Positions 28,059-36,765 of a stretch of DNA of 39,145 bases are shown here, piece after piece. The number at the start of each line of letters is the position of its first letter. The first letter of the stretch is position 1. The notes under the pieces were generated by a model. It searched no databases. It saw only the letters and a program-made list of their open reading frames with translations, and was not told where the DNA came from. The position numbers and the translations under genes are program-made. The DNA comes from Pseudomonas endophytica (GTDB taxonomy: Bacteria; Pseudomonadota; Gammaproteobacteria; Pseudomonadales; Pseudomonadaceae): the NCBI RefSeq assembly GCF_001411475.1, contig NZ_LLWH01000166.1:1-39145 (forward strand), read 5' to 3'.

Positions 28059-29039
28059 ATGACACGCAATCAACCCAACGCTTCGCCAACCCAGCTTTCG
28101 AGCCCATCACGCCTATGGCGTGGGCTTGCGGCGCTGATGTTCAGCCTTTTGCTGGCACCTGCTGCGGCCTTCGCCGACGAGCCTGCCGCACCGGCTGCAC
28201 AATCCGCCACTGAGGCTTCGGCCCCGGCGCCTGTCGCTGTACCGGCTGCGACGGATCCTGTATTGGCAGACGATGCGAGCGCCCTGAACGATGACGCACC
28301 GCAAGTGGTCGCTGAAGAAGATAACAGCTTGGGCATGGCCCACGACCTGTCCCCTTGGGGCATGTACAAAAACGCAGACATCATCGTAAAAATTGTGATG
28401 ATCGGCCTAGCCATTGCTTCCATCATCACGTGGACCATCTGGATCGCCAAAGGCTTTGAGGTCATGGGCGCCAAACGCCGTCTGCGCGGTGAAATTGCCA
28501 ACCTGAAAAAAGCCCGCACCCTACAAGAGGCCAGCGAAACCGCTGCCAAACAAGGCACCCTTGCGCACTTACTGGTGCAGGATGCCATGGAAGAAATGCG
28601 TCTGTCGGCCAATAGCCGTGAGAAAGAAGGCATTAAAGAGCGTGTCAGCTTCCGCCTTGAGCGCTTGGTAGCGGCTTGCGGCCGTAACATGAGCAGCGGC
28701 ACGGGCGTGCTGGCGACCATCGGTTCCACAGCGCCATTCGTCGGTCTGTTCGGTACGGTTTGGGGCATCATGAACAGCTTTATCGGTATCGCCAAAACTC
28801 AAACCACCAACTTAGCGGTGGTTGCCCCGGGTATTGCTGAAGCCTTGCTGGCAACTGCATTGGGTCTGGTTGCTGCGATCCCTGCTGTTGTGATCTACAA
28901 CGTTTTCGCTCGCTCCATTACTGGCTACAAGGCTCAGGTAGCGGATGCGTCGGCAGAAGTGTTGCTGCTGGTTAGCCGTGACCTCGATCACCTGCCGCCC
29001 GAGCGTAGCTCGCAACCGCACATGGTGAAAGTGGGGTAA
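28059..29039 (+). CDS. exbB: ExbB, TonB-system inner-membrane motor protein
   Basis: ExbB of the long Pseudomonas form, 326 residues. An N-terminal signal-like segment (GLAALMFSLLLAPAAAFA, about 22-39) is followed by an Ala/Pro-rich periplasmic stretch of about 55 residues, then the MotA/TolQ/ExbB core: first membrane helix about 108-128, the conserved GVLATIGSTAPFVGLFGTVWGIMNSF (here within about 222-247), and AVVAPGIAEALLATALGLVAAIPAVVIYN (about 257-285). It couples proton flow to TonB. Start ATG 28059; the reading frame extends upstream but without family match. exbD follows after 6 bases. Confidence 0.96.
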   Translation: MTRNQPNASPTQLSSPSRLWRGLAALMFSLLLAPAAAFADEPAAPAAQSATEASAPAPVAVPAATDPVLADDASALNDDAPQVVAEEDNSLGMAHDLSPWGMYKNADIIVKIVMIGLAIASIITWTIWIAKGFEVMGAKRRLRGEIANLKKARTLQEASETAAKQGTLAHLLVQDAMEEMRLSANSREKEGIKERVSFRLERLVAACGRNMSSGTGVLATIGSTAPFVGLFGTVWGIMNSFIGIAKTQTTNLAVVAPGIAEALLATALGLVAAIPAVVIYNVFARSITGYKAQVADASAEVLLLVSRDLDHLPPERSSQPHMVKVG

Positions 29040-29045
29040 TCGGCC

Positions 29046-29471
29046 ATGGGCCTGCATTTAAAAGAAGGCGATGACGATCTCGCCGAGAACCATGAAATCA
29101 ACGTCACCCCCTTTATTGACGTGATGTTGGTGCTGCTGATCATCTTCATGGTGGCCGCACCTCTGGCCACTGTGGACATCAAGGTTGACTTGCCAGCGTC
29201 GACCGCCAAGCCGGCTCCGCGACCTGAAAAGCCCGTATTCCTCAGCGTTAAGGCTGATCAACGTCTGTATTTGGGCGAAGAGCCTGTCAAGGTTGAGGCG
29301 TTGGGCCCGACCCTGGATGCCAGGACTCACAACAACAAAGACACGACGATCTTCTTCCAAGCCGACAAAGGCGTGGATTACGGTGACTTGATGAGCGTGA
29401 TGGATGCACTGCGCGCAGCCGGTTACTTGAAGGTAGGTCTTGTTGGACTCGAGACGGCAGCCAAGAAATGA
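29046..29471 (+). CDS. exbD: ExbD, TonB-system partner protein
   Basis: ExbD, 141 residues: a short cytosolic lead, one membrane helix NVTPFIDVMLVLLIIFMVA (residues about 19-37) with the essential proton-channel Asp25, and a periplasmic domain with PVFLSVKADQRLYLGEEPV and QADKGVDYGDLMSVMDALRAAG. It works with ExbB in the TonB energiser. The stop overlaps the tonB start (ATGA), so the two are translationally coupled. Confidence 0.97.
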   Translation: MGLHLKEGDDDLAENHEINVTPFIDVMLVLLIIFMVAAPLATVDIKVDLPASTAKPAPRPEKPVFLSVKADQRLYLGEEPVKVEALGPTLDARTHNNKDTTIFFQADKGVDYGDLMSVMDALRAAGYLKVGLVGLETAAKK

Positions 29472-30214
29472 CCATAGCGCGCCGAAAAATGACGCGTTAC
29501 GCAATCAGCTTGGCCGTGGTGTTGGCTGTGCATGCGGTGGCAGTGATTCTTGCCCTGCAATGGTCCAACCCGCGGGCTATCGAACTTCCGCCGCAAGCGA
29601 TGATGGTTGATCTGGCGCCTATGCCAGCTCCGCCTCCGCCTGCGCCGCCGAAGGTGGTGACCCCACCGCAACCGCCGGCTCCCGTGGAAGAGTTACCGAT
29701 ACCCAAGCTGGCCGAAGCGCCCAAGCCGAAGATTGCTGTTCCGAAACCGGTCAAACCTAAGCAAAAGCCCCAGCCGCCTAAGCCTGTGGAAAAACCTGAA
29801 CCGGTTAAAGAAAAGCCGTCAGAAGAGAAACCAAGCGACGCAACGCCGACTAAGGCGCCGAGTGAGAAGTCTGCTGCACCGGCTCCAGGCCCGTCGCCAC
29901 AACAACTGGCCGCCAAAGCCAGCTGGGAAGGCTCATTGTTGGCCCACTTGGGCAAGTACAAAAAGTACCCGCCTGGGGCTCAGGCACGGGGCAAGGAAGG
30001 TCTGAACCGTCTGCGCTTTGTGGTAGACGCTGAAGGCAAGGTGCTGTCCTACGAGCTGGTAGGCCGCTCTGGCAATGCGGATCTGGACCGGGCCACCCTG
30101 GAAATGATTCGTCGGGCACAACCGTTGCCCAAACCGCCAGCAGACATGCTGACCAATGGCAGCATCGAAATCGTGGCTCCCTTCGTTTATTCCATCGAAA
30201 AACGTCGGCGATAG
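29468..30214 (+). CDS. tonB: TonB energy-transducing protein
   Basis: TonB, 248 residues. The N-terminal membrane helix AISLAVVLAVHAVAVILALQW (about 12-32) includes the conserved Ser-His pair used to contact ExbD. A Pro/Lys-rich stretch (about 47-135, many PAPPP, KPKP and EKP blocks) spans the periplasm. The C-terminal domain has WEGSLLAHLGKYKKYP (about 152-167), ARGKEGLNRLRFVVDAEGKV and GNADLDRATLEMIRRAQPLP (about 202-221). It transmits energy to outer-membrane receptors for siderophores and vitamin B12. Third gene of exbB-exbD-tonB, followed by a terminator. Confidence 0.96.
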   Translation: MTIARRKMTRYAISLAVVLAVHAVAVILALQWSNPRAIELPPQAMMVDLAPMPAPPPPAPPKVVTPPQPPAPVEELPIPKLAEAPKPKIAVPKPVKPKQKPQPPKPVEKPEPVKEKPSEEKPSDATPTKAPSEKSAAPAPGPSPQQLAAKASWEGSLLAHLGKYKKYPPGAQARGKEGLNRLRFVVDAEGKVLSYELVGRSGNADLDRATLEMIRRAQPLPKPPADMLTNGSIEIVAPFVYSIEKRRR

Positions 30215-30218
30215 AACC

Positions 30219-30246
30219 AAAAAGGGCACCTTAGGGTGCCCTTTTT
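30219..30246 (+). terminator. Terminator of exbB-exbD-tonB
   Basis: AAAAAGGGCACC (30219-30230) and GGTGCCCTTTTT (30235-30246) form a perfect 12-bp stem with a TTAG loop, 5 bases after the tonB stop. Confidence 0.93.
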
Positions 30247-30415
30247 GCATCCAGGCTTAAAAGGCATCGTCACGAAATTGGCCCCTCTCAGCGTTTGCTA
30301 CCTGCTATTAAGCAATACGCACTACCGTCACTGTGGTTCTGTGGGCAATGTCTGATAACGTGCGTCTATCGTTTGCAGCCGTTATGCTTGGCCCGCAACC
30401 ACAGGGACGCCCGTT

Positions 30416-31336
30416 ATGACTCTTACCGAATTACGCTACATCGTTACGCTCGCCCAAGAACAACACTTCGGCCACGCCGCCGAACGTTGCCATGTCAGCC
30501 AACCGACCTTGTCGGTGGGCGTGAAAAAACTGGAAGACGAACTCGGTGTGCTGATTTTCGAGCGCAGCAAAAGCGCTGTGCGTCTCACGCCTGTGGGTGA
30601 AGGCATCGTTGCCCAAGCGCAAAAGGTGCTTGAGCAAGCGCAAGGCATCCGAGAGTTGGCTCAGGCCGGTAAAAACCAACTGACCGCGCCACTCAAAGTG
30701 GGAGCTATTTACACGGTTGGCCCGTACCTTTTCCCACACCTTATTCCGCAACTGCATCGGGTCGCCCCGCAAATGCCGTTGTATATCGAAGAAAACTTCA
30801 CACACGTGCTGCGCGACAAACTGCGCAATGGCGAGCTGGACGCGATCATCATTGCGCTGCCGTTCCAAGAAGCCGACGTACTGACGCTGCCGCTCTACGA
30901 CGAGCCGTTCTACGTGCTCATGCCGAGTGAACACCCGTGGAGCAAAAAGAAAACCATCGACGCCAGTTTGCTCAATGATAAGAGTTTGCTGCTGCTGGGC
31001 GAGGGTCATTGCTTCCGTGATCAAGTGCTTGAGGCGTGCCCGACACTGACCAAAGGCGCAGATGGCGCTCGGCACACCACGGTGGAGTCCAGCTCGTTGG
31101 AAACCATTCGGCACATGGTCGCCTCGGGCTTGGGTATCTCGATCTTGCCGTTGTCGGCCGTGGACAGTCACCATTACGCTCCTGGCATTTTAGCCGTGCG
31201 CCCGCTGACCCCGCCGGTGCCTTTGCGCACCGTGGCCATTGCTTGGCGCGCGAGCTTTCCGCGGCCCAAGGCCATTGAAATTCTCGCGGATTCGATCCGC
31301 CTATGCTCCGTGGCCAAGCCACCTGCCGCGACCTAA
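30416..31336 (+). CDS. oxyR: LysR-type peroxide-sensing regulator OxyR
   Basis: OxyR, 306 residues. The helix-turn-helix lies at about 16-40 (QHFGHAAERCHVSQPTLSVG). The redox pair is present at the exact positions of E. coli OxyR: Cys199 in GEGHCFRDQ and Cys208 in VLEACP, which form the peroxide-triggered disulfide. The sensor also has TTVESSSLETIRHMVASGLG (about 222-241). It activates catalases, alkyl hydroperoxide reductases and similar defences. recG starts 9 bases after the stop and is co-transcribed, as in other pseudomonads. No clear promoter was found in the 168 bases upstream. Confidence 0.97.
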   Translation: MTLTELRYIVTLAQEQHFGHAAERCHVSQPTLSVGVKKLEDELGVLIFERSKSAVRLTPVGEGIVAQAQKVLEQAQGIRELAQAGKNQLTAPLKVGAIYTVGPYLFPHLIPQLHRVAPQMPLYIEENFTHVLRDKLRNGELDAIIIALPFQEADVLTLPLYDEPFYVLMPSEHPWSKKKTIDASLLNDKSLLLLGEGHCFRDQVLEACPTLTKGADGARHTTVESSSLETIRHMVASGLGISILPLSAVDSHHYAPGILAVRPLTPPVPLRTVAIAWRASFPRPKAIEILADSIRLCSVAKPPAAT

Positions 31337-31345
31337 GAAGCTGAA

Positions 31346-33421
31346 ATGACCGAGTTGTCAAACGTGTCAGTCACCGCGTTTAAGGGCGTGGGTGAGGCCA
31401 TGGCTGAGAAACTGGCCAAGGTTGGGCTCGAAACTGTTCAGGATGTGCTGTTTCATCTGCCCTTGCGCTATCAGGACCGCACCCGCGTGGTGCCGATTGG
31501 TGCGCTGCGCCCCGGCCAAGATGCCGTGGTGGAGGGTCGGGTAATCGGCATCGACGTGGTGATGGGTAAGCGCCGAAGCCTGCTGGTGCGCATCAACGAT
31601 GGCACCGGCGGCTTGAGCCTGCGCTTCTACCATTTCAGCAACGCGCAAAAAGAAAGCCTCAAGCGTGGCACTGAAGTCCGTTGCTACGGTGAGGCGCGAC
31701 CCGGCGCGTCGGGGCTGGAAATTTATCACCCCGAGTACCGGGCCATTACCGGGGCAGAACCGCCGCCTGTCGACACGACACTGACGCCGATCTACCCCAG
31801 CACCGAGGGGCTGACGCAACAGCGTTTGCGCCAACTCAGCCAGCAAAGCCTAGCCATGCTGGGGCCGCGCAGTCTGCCTGACTGGTTACCGCCAGAGCTG
31901 GCCAAAGACTATCAACTGGCCCCGCTTGATGAGGCCATTCGTTATTTGCATCAGCCGCCTGCAGATGCCGATGTCGAAGAACTTGCGCTCGGTCATCACT
32001 GGGCTCAGCACCGCTTGGCGTTTGAAGAACTATTGACTCACCAACTCTCGCAGCAACGTTTGCGCGAAAGCCTGCGCTCTCAACAAGCTCCGGCCTTACC
32101 CAAGGCTAAAAAGTTGCCCAAGCAATACCTGGCCAATCTGGGGTTTCCGCCAACCGGTGCTCAAGTGCGCGTCGGTAACGAAATCGCTTACGACCTCAGC
32201 CGACCCGAACCCATGCTGCGCTTGATTCAGGGCGACGTCGGTGCAGGCAAAACAGTGGTTGCGGCACTCGCCGCGCTGCAAGCGCTGGAAGCCGGTTATC
32301 AAGTGGCCTTGATGGCGCCCACGGAAATCCTTGCCGAGCAGCACTTCATCAGCTTCAAACGCTGGCTGGAGCCGTTGGGTCTTGAGGTCGCGTGGCTGGC
32401 GGGCAAGCTCAAAGGCAAGGCGCGGGTTGCGGCGTTGGAGCAAATCGCTAACGGTGCACCGATGGTGGTCGGCACCCATGCGTTGTTTCAAGATCAGGTG
32501 CATTTCAAAAACCTCGCCTTGGTGATTATCGACGAGCAGCATCGTTTCGGTGTGCAGCAACGTCTGGCTTTGCGCAACAAGGGCGTAGGCGGCGTTATGT
32601 GTCCACACCAGTTGATCATGACGGCGACCCCGATCCCGCGCACCTTGGCCATGAGTGCCTATGCCGATCTCGACACGTCAATTCTTGACGAACTTCCGCC
32701 CGGCCGGACGCCGGTCAACACAGTGCTGGTGGTCGACACGCGGCGCGTAGAAGTGATTGAGCGAGTGCGCGCCGCCTGTGCCGAAGGGCGGCAAGCGTAT
32801 TGGGTGTGCACCCTGATTGAAGAATCAGAAGAAATGACCTGTCAAGCCGCAGAAAGCACCTTTGAAGACCTTTCCAGCGCGCTGGGTGAACTGCGTGTTG
32901 GGCTGATTCATGGTCGTATGAAAGCCGCTGAAAAAGCCGACGTCATGGCTCAATTCAAAGCGGGCGAGCTGCAATTGCTGGTCGCTACCACGGTGATCGA
33001 AGTGGGCGTGGACGTGCCTAACGCGAGCCTGATGATCATCGAAAACCCCGAGCGCCTCGGGTTATCCCAGTTGCACCAATTACGAGGGCGCGTGGGCCGG
33101 GGCAGCGCCGCCAGCCACTGCGTATTGTTGTATCACCCGCCGCTGTCTCAAGTCGGGCGCCAGCGTCTTGGCATCATGCGTGAGACCAATGATGGTTTTG
33201 TCATCGCTGAAAAAGACCTTGAATTACGCGGCCCTGGCGAGATGCTCGGCACCCGGCAAACGGGTCTGCTGCAATTCAAAGTCGCCGATTTGATGCGAGA
33301 TGCCGATTTGCTACCTGCTGTGCGTGACGCCGCTTTGGCCTTGTTAGAGCGTTGGCCAAGTCACGTCAGCCCATTGCTGGACCGCTGGTTACGCCATGGC
33401 CAGCAATACGGGCAGGTGTAA
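31346..33421 (+). CDS. recG: ATP-dependent DNA helicase RecG
   Basis: RecG, 691 residues, branch-migrates Holliday junctions and remodels stalled forks. The N-terminal wedge domain (about 1-160) has the OB-type VVEGRVIGIDVVMGKRRSLLV. The helicase core shows Walker A GDVGAGKT (about 295-302), DEQHRFG (about 395-401) as motif II, TATPIPRTLA (about 430-439), and in the second RecA lobe TTVIEVGVDVPNASLMIIE and QLHQLRGRVGRG (about 575-586). The helical hairpin/TRG end includes GEMLGTRQTG (about 630-639). Length is normal. Starts 9 bases after oxyR. Confidence 0.97.
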   Translation: MTELSNVSVTAFKGVGEAMAEKLAKVGLETVQDVLFHLPLRYQDRTRVVPIGALRPGQDAVVEGRVIGIDVVMGKRRSLLVRINDGTGGLSLRFYHFSNAQKESLKRGTEVRCYGEARPGASGLEIYHPEYRAITGAEPPPVDTTLTPIYPSTEGLTQQRLRQLSQQSLAMLGPRSLPDWLPPELAKDYQLAPLDEAIRYLHQPPADADVEELALGHHWAQHRLAFEELLTHQLSQQRLRESLRSQQAPALPKAKKLPKQYLANLGFPPTGAQVRVGNEIAYDLSRPEPMLRLIQGDVGAGKTVVAALAALQALEAGYQVALMAPTEILAEQHFISFKRWLEPLGLEVAWLAGKLKGKARVAALEQIANGAPMVVGTHALFQDQVHFKNLALVIIDEQHRFGVQQRLALRNKGVGGVMCPHQLIMTATPIPRTLAMSAYADLDTSILDELPPGRTPVNTVLVVDTRRVEVIERVRAACAEGRQAYWVCTLIEESEEMTCQAAESTFEDLSSALGELRVGLIHGRMKAAEKADVMAQFKAGELQLLVATTVIEVGVDVPNASLMIIENPERLGLSQLHQLRGRVGRGSAASHCVLLYHPPLSQVGRQRLGIMRETNDGFVIAEKDLELRGPGEMLGTRQTGLLQFKVADLMRDADLLPAVRDAALALLERWPSHVSPLLDRWLRHGQQYGQV

Positions 33422-33501
33422 AAAGACCGTTCAGTAATGACAGACGCGGCCGATTTAATGTCGGGTAATTACATTTGAGCTGCACAGATCGGATATAGAC
33501 C

Positions 33502-34902
33502 ATGAGTAAAGTTGCTGCTGCCCTCGTCGTTGCGAGAACGCCCCTCGCTATAAAGCAACTGCTTGAAGAGCGGGCCGTGGGGTATCGCGAAGTCCTCGAT
33601 CATCCGGGGCTGAACCCGGCCAGCAAGGTGCAGGCCGTGCTGCTTAATGACACGGCAGGCACCTTGATGGTGATGTTCGCGCAGAGCCAATTACTCGACC
33701 TTAACCGCTTGGCCCATTTAATCGGGCGCCGCATGACTGCCATCGCGCAGAGTCGACTTCGCGAGCTGCTCGACCGTCACGGCGTGAGCCAACTGCCGGG
33801 TTTCCCTTCGCTTATGCGTTCGTCCTGTTTGTACGACGAGCAATTGCTGCAACAGCCTTTGCTGCTGATCACTTCGGGCGAGCCGGGTTTATTGTTGGAA
33901 GTGACCCGTGAAGACTTCCAACGCTTATTGGGTATCGCCAACTCGGGACGCTTTGGTGAGCCCTTGAGTGCAGTCAGCCTCAATCTAAGCCTTCCCGACG
34001 ACGATAGCGCAGCCATCAGTCAGGCGGTTCAAGCGTTCACAGCACGGCGCATACAGCAACGACTTGAAGCCACCATCGAGCTGCCGCCATTGGCGGAGAG
34101 TGTGCGCAAAATCATGCGCCTGCGGGTTGATCCCGACGTCACCATTGATGAAATCACCAGCGTTGTAGAGACCGACCCTGCGTTGGCGGCACAAGTCATG
34201 AGCTGGGCATCGTCGTCTTACTACGCCTCGACGGCCAAAATCCGCTCGGTAGAAGACGCCATCGTACGGGTGCTTGGGGTCGATTTGGTGATCAATCTAG
34301 CGTTGAGTCTGTCGCTGGGTAAAACCCTAAACCTGCCCGTTGATCACCCGCAGTCCAGCACTCCGTATTGGCAACAGTCGATCTACACGGCGGCCGTTAT
34401 TGAGGGGTTGACGCGCAGCATGCCGCGCGAAAAACGCCCGGAGACGGGGCTGGCGTACTTGGCGGGGCTGCTGCATAACTTTGGTTACTTATTGCTTGCT
34501 CACGTCTTTCCGCCGCACTTCTCACTGATCTGCCGCCACCTTGAGGTCAACCCGCACGTCAGCCACAGCGCAATTGAGCAGCACTTTTTGGGCGTGAGTC
34601 GTGAGCAAATGGGCGCTTGGTTAATGCGTCACTGGGAGATGCCGGATGAGTTGGCCACCGCTTTGCGTTTCCAACACTACCCGGACTACACCGATGCCCA
34701 TGCCGAATACCCGAATCTGGTGTGCATGGCGTTAGGGCTGCTGCGCAATCGCGGTATTGGTCACGGGGCTTACGCGCCGCTGCCTGACGCGCTGTTCGAG
34801 CGCTTGGGTGTGAGCCGTGACAAAGCCGAAGACGCGGTGGATAAAGTGCTGGAAGCCGAAGTCCTGCTGCGTGAGCTGGCGAATACGTTCAGCCAGGCTT
34901 AA
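33502..34902 (+). CDS. YbaK-like plus HDOD domain protein
   Basis: A 466-residue two-domain protein. Residues about 10-155 resemble the YbaK/ProX aminoacyl-tRNA deacylase fold (AIKQLLEERAVGYREVLD, MTAIAQSRLRELLDRHGVSQLPGFP). Residues about 185-400 form an HDOD domain: LPPLAESVRKIMRLRVDPDVTIDEI, ETDPALAAQVMSWASSSYYAS, IRSVEDAIVRVLGVDLVINLALSLSLG, and AGLLHNFGYLLLAHVFPPHF (HN rather than the HD of true phosphodiesterases). HDOD proteins usually act in signalling and do not hydrolyse. The ATG follows a weak site about 80 bases after recG. It fits the gene after recG in P. aeruginosa (PA5346, from memory). Confidence 0.88.
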   Translation: MSKVAAALVVARTPLAIKQLLEERAVGYREVLDHPGLNPASKVQAVLLNDTAGTLMVMFAQSQLLDLNRLAHLIGRRMTAIAQSRLRELLDRHGVSQLPGFPSLMRSSCLYDEQLLQQPLLLITSGEPGLLLEVTREDFQRLLGIANSGRFGEPLSAVSLNLSLPDDDSAAISQAVQAFTARRIQQRLEATIELPPLAESVRKIMRLRVDPDVTIDEITSVVETDPALAAQVMSWASSSYYASTAKIRSVEDAIVRVLGVDLVINLALSLSLGKTLNLPVDHPQSSTPYWQQSIYTAAVIEGLTRSMPREKRPETGLAYLAGLLHNFGYLLLAHVFPPHFSLICRHLEVNPHVSHSAIEQHFLGVSREQMGAWLMRHWEMPDELATALRFQHYPDYTDAHAEYPNLVCMALGLLRNRGIGHGAYAPLPDALFERLGVSRDKAEDAVDKVLEAEVLLRELANTFSQA

Positions 34903-35051
34903 ATCCTGTAGAAGATTCCCTGCCGTCCAGACGCCGCGCTATCGCGCAGCAAACGGGCTAAGTCTGTAGTCGCTGACGAGACACAAAGGCTGAGATCAAC
35001 GGCTGGCAGTCGTGACACCATCGCGTACGGTGTTTGGTTGCATATCTGCTT

Positions 35052-35131
35052 GTGTAGGAGCTGGCGCAGCCTGCGATCTTTTGATCTTCTATCGCAACCT
35101 CAAAAGATCGCAGCCTGCGGCAGCTCCACAC
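35052..35131. repeat. REP/REPIN hairpin, class I
   Basis: GTGTAGGAGCTGGCGCAGCC then TGCGATCTTTTG (35052-35083) pairs with CAAAAGATCGCAGCCTGCGG then CAGCTCCACAC (35101-35131), with one mismatch/bulge in the core. The gap 34903-35196 holds this element and no gene. Confidence 0.9.
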
Positions 35132-35196
35132 GGGAAATTTGTCTACCAATACATCCTGTGTAGATACCAATGCCCACACATACGAACACAGGTCTG

Positions 35197-35829
35197 TCAA
35201 CGTTGCGGCTGAGCCTGACCCTGCTGGATCGCCCACTGCACCATTTGCGGCATCAGCGTGTCAGAGGCTTGCCCAAAGCCTGCAACCACCTGCGGCACCT
35301 GTGGATTGTTGAGTGGCTGACGAACTTCAAAGCGCCTTGAACTGATGATCCGTTGGTCGCTGCTGCGCACCAGACGAGCGTTGTACTGCACCAAGATTTC
35401 CGGGTTTTTGCCGTTGTAATGCGTCTGGAAGGCCAGCAGTTCGCCGCCTAACTCGTAGTCGGACTGCAAGTTGCTGTCATCGGTGCTCAACGCCTGAACC
35501 CGACCGTCCTGCAAAAAGGCATCTAGCAGTCGATTGCGCAGCAACGCCGGTGCCGGGTCGCTCCAGCGTGCGCCTTTGTAGTTGCTGACCAAGTTGCCTT
35601 CGGGCACCACGGCAATGTTCTGGCTGTTGAGCGTGTTGCTGGCCATCGGCTTGTCCAGCCGCAGTGACCACGCCACCGGCGCCGCTTGGCTAGCCGCAAT
35701 CGGCGTTTGCGCGTCAGGCAGTCGATACACATCAACCACTTCGGGCTTGGGGAAAATCGAACAAGCGCTGAGCACGCTCAGGCTGGCGGCCAGTAAGAGT
35801 GAGCCTGCCAGGCGGTAAGGTCGGATCAT
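35197..35829 (-). CDS. PqiC-like outer-membrane lipoprotein of an MCE transporter
   Basis: A 210-residue lipoprotein of the ABC-transporter auxiliary (DUF330/PqiC) family. Signal peptide with lipobox LSAC (Cys23) and Ser next to it, which favours transport to the outer membrane. Typical parts are VVDVYRLPDAQ near the mature start, WSLRLDKPMASNTLNSQNIAV, SNYKGARWSDPAPALLRNRLLDAF (about 82-105) and YELGGELLAFQTHY. It would link the periplasmic MCE tunnel to the outer membrane. Last gene of the operon; its ATG overlaps the MCE stop (ATGA). Confidence 0.9.
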   Translation of the reverse strand: MIRPYRLAGSLLLAASLSVLSACSIFPKPEVVDVYRLPDAQTPIAASQAAPVAWSLRLDKPMASNTLNSQNIAVVPEGNLVSNYKGARWSDPAPALLRNRLLDAFLQDGRVQALSTDDSNLQSDYELGGELLAFQTHYNGKNPEILVQYNARLVRSSDQRIISSRRFEVRQPLNNPQVPQVVAGFGQASDTLMPQMVQWAIQQGQAQPQR

Positions 35830-36764
35830 GGCGTGAATTCCTTGTTCTGCTCGCGGCCCAGCAAGTAACCGCTCGGGTTGGCTTCTAGACGCCGCGAAAT
35901 GCCCCGCAGCGTACTAAGCGTCTCGCGCAACTCGTTAACCGCCGGGCCTAGCTGATTAAGCCCTTGCAGCCCGCTGTTGAGCGATTCTTCGTTGTTGTTA
36001 ATCAGCCGGTTGATGGTCGCGGTGCTCTGCTCCAGCGATTGCATGGCCTGTTCTGCGGTGGTGAACATTTGCTTGCCTTGGCTATTGAGCAGGCCATTGG
36101 CATTGCGCATCAGCGCGGTGGTTTGCTCAAGTGTTGCAGACGCTTGCTTGCCCACTTGCGACAGTTGCTTGAGGGTTTGGGCAATGTCACCGCGCTGGTC
36201 AGCAAGCGCAGCGGTGGTCTGCTCAACGCTTGCCAAGGTTTTGGTCACACTGTCGACGTTCTCATGGGAGAACAGGCGGTTGGCGTTGTGCAGCAACACG
36301 TTAATGTTGGCCAGCATGTCATTGCCATCGGTCAATAGCCGAGCAATCGGGGAGGGCGCCGCCACGATTATCGGCAGCTTGCCATCGTTGCCTTTAAGCA
36401 TCGGGCTGTTAGGGTCGCCGCCGCTGAGCTGGATGATCGAGGTGCCGGTCACGCCGGTCAGTGCGAGCTTGGCCTTGGTGTCGACTTTAACCGGCGTACC
36501 GGCTGCCAGACGAATCCGTGCCAGCACCCGACGCGGATCTTTGTCGTCCAGACGCAGCTCAATCACATCACCGACCTTGATCCCGTTGTATTGCACCGAG
36601 CTGCCTTTGGACAAGCCGCTGACTGCCTCGTTGAAGACCACTTGGTAATCCTTGAACGTGTCATCCATGCTCGACTTGGCCAGCCACAGGCCAAACAGCA
36701 TGGCGCCTGCGATGACCAACACGCTGAACAGGCCAATCAGTACATGATGGGCGCGGGTTTCCAT
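35826..36764 (-). CDS. MlaD-like MCE-domain protein
   Basis: A 312-residue periplasmic MCE protein anchored by one N-terminal helix (VLIGLFSVLVIAGAMLFGLWLA, about 7-28). The MCE domain (about 35-130) includes VVFNEAVSGLSKGSSVQYNGIKVGDV and LTGVTGTSIIQLSGG. The remaining 180 residues are a long helical, Gln/Asn/Leu-rich region (NINVLLHNANRLF, LASVEQTTAALADQRGDIAQ, LEQTTALMRNANGLL, LEQSTATINRLINN) that can form the coiled-coil tube. The ATG at 36764 follows GGAGCAATGAC; a longer frame upstream is possible but would overlap the ATPase gene. It should carry lipids (phospholipid or similar) between the membranes. Confidence 0.93.
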   Translation of the reverse strand: METRAHHVLIGLFSVLVIAGAMLFGLWLAKSSMDDTFKDYQVVFNEAVSGLSKGSSVQYNGIKVGDVIELRLDDKDPRRVLARIRLAAGTPVKVDTKAKLALTGVTGTSIIQLSGGDPNSPMLKGNDGKLPIIVAAPSPIARLLTDGNDMLANINVLLHNANRLFSHENVDSVTKTLASVEQTTAALADQRGDIAQTLKQLSQVGKQASATLEQTTALMRNANGLLNSQGKQMFTTAEQAMQSLEQSTATINRLINNNEESLNSGLQGLNQLGPAVNELRETLSTLRGISRRLEANPSGYLLGREQNKEFTP

Positions 36765-36765
36765 G

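Noticed and set aside
34958..35236. 92-codon minus-strand frame in the gap before the PqiC-like gene
   Set aside because: It crosses the class I REP hairpin and overlaps the end of the lipoprotein gene; no ribosome site.
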